Below are positions 27,434 through 34,744 of a stretch of 34,744 nt of DNA, one piece after another (within the stretch, counting starts at the first letter, position 1; each line of letters begins with the position of its first letter). The stretch covers positions 1 through 34,744 of the forward strand of contig NZ_QVMV01000033.1 in assembly GCF_003417465.1 (NCBI RefSeq). Direction: 5' to 3'. The translations under genes were made by a program, and so were the position numbers. Origin of the DNA: Wenzhouxiangella sp. 15190 (GTDB lineage Bacteria; Pseudomonadota; Gammaproteobacteria; Xanthomonadales; Wenzhouxiangellaceae). Below the pieces are notes generated by a model. The model was not told the origin of the DNA. It was given only the letters and a program-made list of their open reading frames with translations, and searched no databases.

Positions 27434-29300
27434 CCATCAACGGCAGGGGCACGTGCAGCAACGCGCACACCACGCGTAGCAGGTCGAGCTCGTCGGCGAC
27501 GACTTGTTCATCATCAGCGGCGCAGCGCAACAACGCCACCACCAGCGCATGCTTCGATGCCGGCCGCAGGTCATCGAGCCGCGCGAGCAGGTCGTCCAGG
27601 CGACCGGCCCAGCCGGCCACCGAAGGCATGGCGGGAACCTGGCCCTCGAGTTCGGACATGCCCGCCGCGAAGGCCGACTCCGCCCCGTCGGGGTCGTCCG
27701 GATGGCCATAGCGGGCGAGGATGGCCATCAGTTCGGTCGCCTCCGGCTTGCGCGCAGAAAGCTTGCGTCGGCCGGACGCAGCGGTCTGCGCCGGTCGCAA
27801 GGCATCACGGACCAGGACATTGACCAGGCGCGTGAGTGCAAACTCGTGCATGTCCAGCTCGCCATCGGCCCCGGCCAGCTCATCGAGCAGGCGCATGAAG
27901 TCCAGCAGCCCCGACTCGGGCCGGCGCCGAATCTGCGGAAAGGCCACCTCGACCAGTGGCAGGCGGATGGAGCGGGGTTGATCGGCCACTGCCTCGTGGA
28001 GCTGGCGGACCTTCTGTTCGCTGTCCCCGCCAAGCGTGCGTGCGATCTGCAGCAACTGCCGTTCTCGCACATCGCTGTCGGAACTGATCAACAGGCAGCA
28101 GACCAGTTCCTGGGCCCATTCGTCCGAGTGAGCGGCACGCTCGAGCGGAGCGGGAATACCCGCGGCCATGACCGCGGCAGTCAACGCCTGTTCCAGGCCC
28201 GGCTGCCCGATCTGCTCCGCCAGGCCGCCCAGGTCGGTGACCAGCCGGGCCGGGTCGATGCCTTCTGCCGCTTCGGCCGTCTGTTGCCGGCGTTCGGACT
28301 CCTCCGCCTCGGCCTTGCGCGCCCGGGCGTGCCGGTCCAGCTCGCGTTTGATGTCTTCCAGTTGCTCGGGCCTGAACGACGGATCGATGGCCTCGATCCG
28401 CTTTTCCAGCGGCGGATGCGTGGCGAACATCTGATAGCCCATGCCGGTGGAAAACAGCATGTGTCCGACCTCTTCGCTGTCGGCCGTCATGAAGGAGCCG
28501 GCGGAGAGCGCACCGATCTTCTTGAGTGCCGTGCCGATGCCGTCGGGATTGCGCGTGAATTGCACCGCCGAGGCGTCGGCCAGAAATTCACGCTGGCGGG
28601 AAACGGCCGCCTTGATCCAGCGCCCGAAGAACAGCCCGATATAGCCCAGCACGACGATGCCCAGGCCGGCAAGTACCGCCGGGGCCGCATTACGGCTGTC
28701 GCGCGCGAACCGGGCCGAATAGAGCAACTTGCGGCCGACGATGGCGATCACCAGGATGCCGAACAGGAATCCGATCAGTCGGATGTTGAGCCGCATATCG
28801 CCGTTGAGTACATGGCTGAACTCGTGGGCGATCACGCCCTGCAGTTCATCGCGGTCGAGGTGTTCGAGCGTGCCGCGCGTGACGGCGACCGCCGCATCGG
28901 CCGGGGAAAAGCCGGCGGCGAAGGCGTTGATGCCCTGCTCTTGCTCGAGCACATAGATTTCGGGTACGGGTACGCCGGAGGCGATGGCCATTTCCTCGAC
29001 CACGTTGCGAAGTCGCTGGCGCAGGGGATCGGACGGGGCGGCATCGATGCGGGTCCCGCCCATGGCCTGTGCCACCTCGCCCCCGCCGCCGCGCAACTGC
29101 AGCATGCGCATCGCGCTGGCGCCGACGATGATGCCGCCGGTAATCACCGTCGCCCAGAACAGCGTCCAGGGATCGGGCCCGATTGCGAAATAGACGAACA
29201 CGTCGACGGCGGCAATGATCGCGACCACCGCCAGGGCGAACATGACGACCAGAAATCGGGTTTGCCGGCGGGCCTTGTCCTGATGTTCGAAAAAATTCAT
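27420..29300 (-). CDS. M48-family membrane metalloprotease with long C-terminal extension
   Basis: The 626-residue product is an HtpX/Ste24-type zinc protease. Two N-terminal membrane helices lie at about 16-40 and 46-66. HEFSH at 159-163 gives the zinc histidines and catalytic Glu. Further helices follow (RLIGFLFGILVIAIVGRKLL and VLAGLGIVVLGYIGLFFG), and QREFLADASAVQFT gives the third zinc ligand. After THPPLEKRIEAIDP (end of the M48 core, about 325) comes a soluble 300-residue region with helices and ADGELDMHEFALTRL, reminiscent of TerB-like domains. HtpX alone is about 290 residues, so this is a fused form. It is downstream of lemA in the same direction, the common LemA-M48 pairing in envelope quality control. 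Confidence 0.9.
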   Translation of the reverse strand: MNFFEHQDKARRQTRFLVVMFALAVVAIIAAVDVFVYFAIGPDPWTLFWATVITGGIIVGASAMRMLQLRGGGGEVAQAMGGTRIDAAPSDPLRQRLRNVVEEMAIASGVPVPEIYVLEQEQGINAFAAGFSPADAAVAVTRGTLEHLDRDELQGVIAHEFSHVLNGDMRLNIRLIGFLFGILVIAIVGRKLLYSARFARDSRNAAPAVLAGLGIVVLGYIGLFFGRWIKAAVSRQREFLADASAVQFTRNPDGIGTALKKIGALSAGSFMTADSEEVGHMLFSTGMGYQMFATHPPLEKRIEAIDPSFRPEQLEDIKRELDRHARARKAEAEESERRQQTAEAAEGIDPARLVTDLGGLAEQIGQPGLEQALTAAVMAAGIPAPLERAAHSDEWAQELVCCLLISSDSDVRERQLLQIARTLGGDSEQKVRQLHEAVADQPRSIRLPLVEVAFPQIRRRPESGLLDFMRLLDELAGADGELDMHEFALTRLVNVLVRDALRPAQTAASGRRKLSARKPEATELMAILARYGHPDDPDGAESAFAAGMSELEGQVPAMPSVAGWAGRLDDLLARLDDLRPASKHALVVALLRCAADDEQVVADELDLLRVVCALLHVPLPLMGPAG

Positions 29301-29312
29301 CGCTTACAGCAG

Positions 29313-29421
29313 CGTAGGTCGGCGTTACATCGCCGACGGACAACGTAGAGGGCCTCGATACACGTAGCGATGCGTGAACATACCGAATGGTCGTCCGTCG
29401 CGGATGTTACCGCGACCTACG
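29313..29421. repeat. Pair of REP-like hairpins in inverted orientation
   Basis: Two 29-base units (29313-29341, and 29393-29421 on the other strand) share the frame CGTAGGTCG...CGACGGAC. Unit 1 folds as GTCGGCG-TTACAT-CGCCGAC; unit 2 as GTCGCGG-TAACAT-CCGCGAC. The stem bases that differ do so on both sides, keeping all pairs. They occupy the 143-base gap between lemA and the M48 gene, the layout of a BIME-type REP doublet. Confidence 0.8.
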
Positions 29422-29443
29422 CGGGCTTGGTTCGACAACATAC

Positions 29444-30028
29444 TCAACCGAAATCGACTTGCACGGCCTCGCGCTTCTCCGGATCGTCGATCTCGAGGAG
29501 CTCGGCCGGCTTGAAGGTGAACATGCCGGCGATGATGTTGGCCGGGAAACTCTCGCGCAGCGTATTGTAGTTCATGACCGAGTCGTTGAAGGCCTGGCGC
29601 GCGAAGGCGACCTTGTTTTCCGTGCTGGTCAACTCCTCGGAGAGCTGCATCATGTTCTGGTTGGCCTTGAGATCGGGATAATTCTCCGACAGGGCAAACA
29701 GCCGGCCCAGCGCGCCGGACAGGCCCTGCTCGGCCTCGGAGAGCTTGCGCATGGCATCCGGGTCGGAGGGGTCGGCCGCCGTGGACTTGAGTTGCTGGTG
29801 CGCGCCGTTGCGTGCCTGAATGACGGCCTCGAGCGTTTCTCGCTCGTGGCTCATGTACTTTCTGGCGACCTCGACCAGGTTGGGGATCAGGTCGTGGCGG
29901 CGATTGAGCTGCACGTCGATCTGCGCAAACGCGTTCTTGTAGCGATTGCGCGCGGCCACCAAACGGTTGTAGATCGTGATGGCGAAAGCCGCGGCCGCCA
30001 CGACGATAATCAAAAGCACCCATTCCAT
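29444..30028 (-). CDS. lemA: LemA family protein
   Basis: The 194-residue product has an N-terminal membrane helix (about 3-21) followed by the LemA helical bundle. YNRLVAARNRYKNAFAQIDV, QLNRRHDLIPNLVEVARKYM, LKANQNMMQLSEELTSTENK, and FARQAFNDSVMNYNTLRESF followed by PANIIAGMF are the family hallmarks. The function is not well defined; members are often paired with M48 or TPM-domain genes, as here. The ATG at 30028 has GGAGGACAG upstream. It is the first gene before the REP-like hairpins and the M48 gene. Its start is 33 bases downstream of the stop of the sensor kinase gene. Confidence 0.95.
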   Translation of the reverse strand: MEWVLLIIVVAAAAFAITIYNRLVAARNRYKNAFAQIDVQLNRRHDLIPNLVEVARKYMSHERETLEAVIQARNGAHQQLKSTAADPSDPDAMRKLSEAEQGLSGALGRLFALSENYPDLKANQNMMQLSEELTSTENKVAFARQAFNDSVMNYNTLRESFPANIIAGMFTFKPAELLEIDDPEKREAVQVDFG

Positions 30029-30061
30029 GGGCCTGTCCTCCTTGCAAAGTCCGGATTCAGT

Positions 30062-33000
30062 TTACTCGCTGAACTCGCCGGCGTCAGTGCCGCCGATGCG
30101 AAGGTCGAACAGCAGGCCGACGAATCGACTCTCGACCAGCGGCCAGCGCAGGAAATGCGCGCCCTCGGGCAACAATGGCGCCGGACCCTGGCGCGAAGCG
30201 AACGGGGACTGGAGCCAGACCAGGGCCTCGGCAGATTGGTGCCACCGATCAAGACGGCTCGCGTCGGTCCCGTCGAGCGTTTGCGGGTCCACCAGAAGCA
30301 CGTCGCAGGGCTGTGGTTCCACACGCGCATCAATGACCCGAATGCCCCATCGCCGGCCCAGCCCCTTGAGGATCCGCAGGGTCGGCGCGGAAACACTGGC
30401 GGCGACCCGCTGATCGGCCAACAAACTCGAGAACCGATCCGCGGCGACTTCGGCCGAAGAGTCGAGTCCCGGAAGCCGTACCCGGAACCGGCTGCCGCCG
30501 TGGCAGGCGTCGATCAGATCCAGCCGGCCGTCCATGGCGTCGACGAGCCGGCGACAGATCGCCAGGCCCAGGCCCGAGCCGCTGTAGGAGCGGGTAATCG
30601 ATGCATCCAGTTGCGTGAACGGCTCGAACAGGCGCTCGCGATCCTGGTCGCTTATGCCCGGCCCCGAATCGGACACCACCAGCACCAGCTGACCGTCGTC
30701 GCCGACGGCGGCACTCATCTCGATGCCGCCATGCTCGGTGAACTTGACGGCATTGTTGAGCAGATTGCCGAGCACCTGGCTGATGCGATCGCTGTCACCC
30801 GTCGCCGCCAGTGGCAGGTCGGACGCGATTCTCAGGCGCAGGTCCAGCCCCTTGCGGGCGGCGTTGGGTGCATGCAGGTCGACCACCTGTTCCAGCATCG
30901 CGGCCAGGTCGAAGGGCTGCGGATTGAGGCTCATCCGTCCGGCTTCGATGCGGGATATGTCGAGCACGTCGTCGATGATGCGCTGCAGCTGAAGCCCGGA
31001 CTGACGCAGGGTATCGAGAATGTCCTGCTGGCCGGGCTCGGTCTCGGTTTCGTGGAGCAGTTCGACCATGCCCAGCACGCCGTGCAGAGGGGTTCGGATT
31101 TCGTGACTCATGGTGGCCAGGAACTCGGATTTGGCCTTGCTGGCCTGCTCGGCGTGTTCGGCCAGCGTGCGCACGCGCTGCAGCAACAGGGCGTTGTGAA
31201 GCGTCTGGCCGGCCATTTCCTCGAGCAGACGCAAGCGTTCGCGGCTTTCTCCCGTGAAATCGCCCTGGGCTCCCTGGACCAGGACCCGGGCCACTTCCCG
31301 TTCGTCCACGCGCAGCGTCAGCGCGAGATCGGTAGCGCCATCGGCATCATTGAGTTGCTGGCGCCACTGTTCCCGCGTCAACGGCTCGGCCTCCGGCTCG
31401 CTGCAGACCAGATCACGCGGCAGGTGTTCGTCGATATAACCCATCCAGGCTCGCCGTCCGCCGGTTACCAGCGCGATCTCCCGGGCGATGGTCTCGGCAA
31501 GCAGTATCGGTTCGAGGCTGGTATTGAGCCGGGTGATGATCTGGCGCTGCTCTTCGGCCAGGGCACGCTTCTGGCGGGCGTCCCGAACTTCCCGCCTGCG
31601 CTGATTGGCGCGGCGATAGCCACGATACCCGGCCCCGGCGCCGGTCACCGCCAGTAATGCGTAGGCGGCCATCGCCCAGCCGCTCAACCACGGCGGCTGC
31701 CGGATGACGACGGAAAGCTCATCCCCATCCTCGTTCCAGGGGCCGCCCGGGGCCGCCGCTTGTACGCGGAAGCGATAGCGGCCCGGCGGCAGGCTCGAGT
31801 AGTGGTGCCTTGTCTGGCCGGTAAGCCGGATCCAGTCGGCGTCCCAGCCTTCCAGCTTGACGCGGTAGCGCGTGCGCTCCATCGCCAGGTACGAGGTAGC
31901 CAGAAAGTCGATGAACAGATTGTTGTCGTCGTGATCGAGCTCGATCGCTCCGTCTTCACCCGGCGAGAACTCGATGCTCCGGTCACCCGCCTGGAGACCG
32001 GTGACATGCACTTCGGGCGGGACCGTAACGCGGCTCAGACGCGCCGGATCAACCGTGACGATACCGCCGCGCCCACCGAACGCGAGCCGGCCATCGGGCA
32101 GCGTGACGGCGGCGCGTTCGCCGAACTCCACGGTCGCCAGCCCGTCCTTTTGGTTCAGATGCCGGAGGCTGCCGTCACCAGGTCGGTAGACGGACAAGCC
32201 GCTTGTTCTCAGCAACCAGAGATTGCCGTGATCATCGGGCAGAATTCTGGACAGACGCCCGGGCGGCAGCCGCCCCTGCAGGGAGAACGCATGTGTCTTT
32301 TCGATACGCGGGCCCGAAGGGCGCCATGATTGAATCGAGTGGCTGGTCGCCAGCCACAGGTCTCGATCGTGCCAGGCGGCCGCGGCCAAAGGTCCATCCA
32401 GGGCGATCGGCCGGGCCACGAAGCCCTCCTCCCCGTGCCAGCGGTAGACGGTTTCGGCCCCGATCAGCCACCAGCCACCTTCCGGGCTCTCGATCAAATC
32501 CATGGGACCGGCTTCGGGCAGATGATGGCGGCCCTGGCCTCCGGGATGGAATCGCTCGTATTCTTCGCTTCGTTCATCGAACAGGAACACGCCGGCGCTG
32601 CGGGTTCCGATCCAGAGACGATCGGCGTCCTTGCGCCGGGTTAGCCAGAAATTGCCGGAATCGAGCTGCTTGCGGCGCATCAGAACGTTGTGGCCGCCTC
32701 CCGGCCCGATGTCGACGCGCACGACACCGGTCTGCATGGTGACGTACAACGACTGGCCCTCGCGCATGACATCCAGAACGGCCGAACGCGGAATCGTCGC
32801 CAGCGCGGGTTCGGGTGATTCGGGAAAGTCTCCCTCGAACGGGTCGACCGGCAGGAACTGCAGTTCACCGCGCAGCCCGCCGACCCAGTAGCCGCCGGCT
32901 TGTTCATCCCAGTAGAGACTGATGGCCGGCTCGACGTTCAGCACCGTCCGATCATCAACGCCGGGGACCGGTTGATAGCGTTCGAATGCGGCCGAGCCCG

Positions 33001-34045
33001 GTGGAAGGTAGGCGGCGCCGCTGCGGGTCGTCGTCAGCCACAAACCGCCCTCGCGATCGAACATCAGACCGTCAATGGAATTTGAAGGCAGGCCGTCGGC
33101 GATCCCCGGCACGTGGCGCACGACGCGAAGTTCGCCGTCGCTACCGGGTGACTTCCGGTGTAGGCCGACGGTCGTGCCGACGAGGATCTGTTCGCTCTGG
33201 GGATCGTCGGCAATATCGGTGATGATCGCCTCGATGGCGGCAATCCGCGCGGGTTCGGCACTCGGTGCGTCCTCCACGGGCCCGAGCTCGTAGAGTGCGC
33301 CGCCTTCGTTGAAATAGATACGCCCTTCGGCTTCAGCCAACGTCATGGCGAATCGGCCTTCACCGGGCTTGCGAACCGGCACGAACGCCTGCCGGGCCGT
33401 GTCGTAATAGGAAATCTGGCTTGTCTGAACCAGCCAGAGCCGACAGGTGGAGTCGACCTGGAGGTGCACCTGGAACCCTTCCGGATTCAACCCGGCCTCC
33501 GCCGTTTGCGGGAAACGCTCGATTGCGTTGGTCGCCGGATCGTAGACGGCAACCCCGCCGCGCATGAAAGCCAGCCACACACGCCCGTCGCAGTCTTTGG
33601 CCATCGACCAGATCTGTTCGTCCGGCAGTCGCCCACCCTGCTCTTGCGGTTCCAGATGGGTTCGAAGCCTGAGATCGGGTCCGATCTGCACCGCTCCGCG
33701 GTCTTCGACCGCGGCCCAGACCGTGCCGTCGCTGTGAGCCATGAGCGACATGACGTTGCTACCCGGCAGCGGATCGGGCTCGTCGGCGTCGCTCGAGATG
33801 ACACGCATGCGGTCGCCCTCGTGCCGGATGAGGCCACCGCGGGTGCCGATCCAGATATAGCCGTGCGTGTCCTGGACGATGTCTTCGACACGGCGGTCGG
33901 GCAGCCCTTCGGAGACACTGAGCGTGCGAAAGACCGGGCCGAGTTCGCTGGCGCCCAGCATGGGCGAGAAAAGGAAGATCACGACCGGCAACGCTACAAT
34001 GCGCAGAAGATGCATTGGCGTTCTCGAACTATCACTGACCCTCAT
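30062..34045 (-). CDS. Beta-propeller sensor histidine kinase with degenerate receiver-like tail
   Basis: The 1327-residue product has a signal/anchor peptide and a periplasmic double beta-propeller of Reg_prop repeats (about 40-700, for example GYIWIGTRGGLIRHEGDRM and GGLWLTTTRSGAAYLPPGS). A Y_Y_Y domain lies at about 705-770 and one membrane helix near 787-806. A GAF-like linker follows. HisKA has the phospho-acceptor H981 in SHEIRTPLHGVLGM. The ATPase domain has an N box (NLLNNAVKFTEHG, near 1095), SDSGPGIS and GSGLGLAICR. The last ~110 residues resemble a receiver (CDVLLVDP near 1250, FLRWPL near 1300) but lack the acidic pair and the usual K-P. Relatives sense glycans or other polymers. 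The ATG at 34015 is an alternative start. No response regulator gene is in the window. Confidence 0.9.
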   Translation of the reverse strand: MRVSDSSRTPMHLLRIVALPVVIFLFSPMLGASELGPVFRTLSVSEGLPDRRVEDIVQDTHGYIWIGTRGGLIRHEGDRMRVISSDADEPDPLPGSNVMSLMAHSDGTVWAAVEDRGAVQIGPDLRLRTHLEPQEQGGRLPDEQIWSMAKDCDGRVWLAFMRGGVAVYDPATNAIERFPQTAEAGLNPEGFQVHLQVDSTCRLWLVQTSQISYYDTARQAFVPVRKPGEGRFAMTLAEAEGRIYFNEGGALYELGPVEDAPSAEPARIAAIEAIITDIADDPQSEQILVGTTVGLHRKSPGSDGELRVVRHVPGIADGLPSNSIDGLMFDREGGLWLTTTRSGAAYLPPGSAAFERYQPVPGVDDRTVLNVEPAISLYWDEQAGGYWVGGLRGELQFLPVDPFEGDFPESPEPALATIPRSAVLDVMREGQSLYVTMQTGVVRVDIGPGGGHNVLMRRKQLDSGNFWLTRRKDADRLWIGTRSAGVFLFDERSEEYERFHPGGQGRHHLPEAGPMDLIESPEGGWWLIGAETVYRWHGEEGFVARPIALDGPLAAAAWHDRDLWLATSHSIQSWRPSGPRIEKTHAFSLQGRLPPGRLSRILPDDHGNLWLLRTSGLSVYRPGDGSLRHLNQKDGLATVEFGERAAVTLPDGRLAFGGRGGIVTVDPARLSRVTVPPEVHVTGLQAGDRSIEFSPGEDGAIELDHDDNNLFIDFLATSYLAMERTRYRVKLEGWDADWIRLTGQTRHHYSSLPPGRYRFRVQAAAPGGPWNEDGDELSVVIRQPPWLSGWAMAAYALLAVTGAGAGYRGYRRANQRRREVRDARQKRALAEEQRQIITRLNTSLEPILLAETIAREIALVTGGRRAWMGYIDEHLPRDLVCSEPEAEPLTREQWRQQLNDADGATDLALTLRVDEREVARVLVQGAQGDFTGESRERLRLLEEMAGQTLHNALLLQRVRTLAEHAEQASKAKSEFLATMSHEIRTPLHGVLGMVELLHETETEPGQQDILDTLRQSGLQLQRIIDDVLDISRIEAGRMSLNPQPFDLAAMLEQVVDLHAPNAARKGLDLRLRIASDLPLAATGDSDRISQVLGNLLNNAVKFTEHGGIEMSAAVGDDGQLVLVVSDSGPGISDQDRERLFEPFTQLDASITRSYSGSGLGLAICRRLVDAMDGRLDLIDACHGGSRFRVRLPGLDSSAEVAADRFSSLLADQRVAASVSAPTLRILKGLGRRWGIRVIDARVEPQPCDVLLVDPQTLDGTDASRLDRWHQSAEALVWLQSPFASRQGPAPLLPEGAHFLRWPLVESRFVGLLFDLRIGGTDAGEFSE

Positions 34046-34364
34046 GCTGTTCCTTGCCCGCCATGAGCCCCCAAGGATAGCGGCCTGAATTCCCGATTCA
34101 AGTCTTGCGGAAAGAAGCTGGCGCCCGGGTCGGACGGTGATTCACTCGAGCAAAGCGGGTGTTAGGCCAGAACATGCGAGGAGAGAAGAAAGGAACGCCC
34201 GCTATTACGATGAATCAGCGTTACTGCACCCCGTGATTCCCGGTTCTTCCCCCGCTGAAAACGATGACGTTGAACGGATTGCGCAGATACGCCCCGCTGT
34301 CGGGGGAGCATGTGCAGCTCTCAGACCGAGGGAAGACCCTACCCTGACTGGACGGGGCTTGCTC
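34046..34364. other. Intergenic region upstream of the sensor kinase gene
   Basis: These 319 bases hold no convincing gene, RNA or strong intrinsic terminator. A short CCCCG-CTGT-CGGGG hairpin is visible near 34292. The promoter of the sensor kinase and the 3' untranslated region of the partial TPR gene must lie here, but no boxes stand out. Confidence 0.5.
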
Positions 34365-34744
34365 TCATTCTTCCGAATCGGATTGAGGGTCGTCACCTTC
34401 GTCGCTGTCGGCCGCAAGCAGTTCCTTGCACTCTTCGCTCAGGCTGGAGCCGGCCAACTGGCGCGCACGACAGGCTGTCAGCTGACGTTCCTGTGTCGCC
34501 TCGGCCATGCGTTGCTGCTGGTCTTCCTCCAGCATCGCCTGACGCCGCTCGGTCTGATTGATGGCCGATATGTATTCACGCCAATTTCCGGCTTCCTGTT
34601 TCGTACGATCGAAACGCTCTGCATTGGCAAATGCCTCGTCGGCTACCATGCGCTGTTCACGATCACCGGGACCCGCCTGGTTGAAGCGTGCATTGCCCAG
34701 CAGTAACCAGGCATTGGCAAGCCGATCATCGTCCATGCCGCCTT
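34365..34744 (-). CDS. 3' end of a TPR-type protein gene (partial)
   Basis: The frame is open from the right edge to the stop at 34365, giving the last ~125 residues. The first part, DRLANAWLLLGNARFNQAGP then ADEAFANAERFDRTKQEAGN, has the small/large residue spacing of tetratricopeptide helices. The rest is a long charged, probably coiled helix (INQTERRQAMLEEDQQQRMA) with a cysteine pair at TACRAR and SEECKELL and an acidic tail. An internal ATG at 34736 exists, but the frame is open through it and TPR character is present at once, so the gene very likely begins outside the window. The role is unknown. Confidence 0.8.
   Translation of the reverse strand, partial: GGMDDDRLANAWLLLGNARFNQAGPGDREQRMVADEAFANAERFDRTKQEAGNWREYISAINQTERRQAMLEEDQQQRMAEATQERQLTACRARQLAGSSLSEECKELLAADSDEGDDPQSDSEE

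Noticed and set aside
27504-29348. Open frame of 614 codons on the plus strand opposite the M48 gene
   Set aside because: The minus strand encodes clear HEFSH protease motifs; the plus frame lacks any motif and results from GC-biased third positions.
29387-31657. Open frame of 756 codons on the plus strand opposite lemA and the kinase domain
   Set aside because: It spans two real genes on the other strand (LemA, HisKA/ATPase) and has no domain of its own.
34137-34706. Plus-strand frame of 189 codons at the right end
   Set aside because: It overlaps the TPR-type minus-strand frame, which has a coherent helical pattern and runs off the window; the plus frame has no such features.

Overview
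The window reads as a chromosomal segment of a GC-rich gammaproteobacterium. The evidence is the rpsU-yqeY-dnaG-rpoD order divergent from tsaD, a bioC/comF junction, folB-folK with a FolM-type pteridine reductase, and surface proteins ending in IPTL-CTERM-like tails. A Wenzhouxiangella- or Xanthomonadales-like lineage is my guess; no marker here settles it.

Left part (1-9.3 kb). The first 60 bases look like the end of an insertion sequence. comF and bioC diverge, followed by a small DUF3144-like gene and a CAU-anticodon tRNA (probably tRNA-Ile2). A surface module follows. Two coupled minus-strand genes encode a PVPTL-tailed secreted protein and a secreted collagen-like protein rich in Gly-Pro-Thr triplets. 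They diverge from a 619-residue enzyme with two glycosyltransferase domains joined by a TPR-like linker. Next comes a methionine operon, metY-metX-hom, with ATGA overlaps at both junctions. It is preceded by a 31-residue leader peptide containing an alternating Cys/Met run (CAMCMCMC), then a strong terminator and a 9-bp competing antiterminator. This is the layout of a ribosome-mediated attenuator.

Middle (9.3-20.4 kb). A GT1-type glycosyltransferase is divergent from a 956-residue secreted beta-helix protein with three Hydin/choice-of-anchor-like repeats and a second PVPTL tail. Convergent to it are a methyltransferase-like gene and a bactofilin gene. Then comes the macromolecular synthesis operon (rpsU, yqeY, dnaG, rpoD, minus strand) and tsaD on the plus strand; the -35 box of rpsU overlaps the tsaD start codon.

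Right part (20.4-34.7 kb). folB-folK is bracketed by two long AT-rich palindromic repeats in inverted orientation. These are followed by an isochorismatase-fold hydrolase, a CmoB-like methyltransferase, a pteridine reductase overlapping head-to-head with a MidA-family methyltransferase, a GMC oxidoreductase and a secreted protein of unknown function. On the minus strand lie lemA and an M48 metalloprotease gene, separated by a pair of REP-like hairpins with compensatory base changes. A 1327-residue beta-propeller sensor kinase with a degenerate receiver-like tail, and the 3' end of a TPR gene running off the window, complete the region.

The strongest candidates for something undescribed are the Cys/Met attenuator and the collagen/dual-glycosyltransferase surface module. 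All function calls come from reading the sequence and recalling families; no database search was run.
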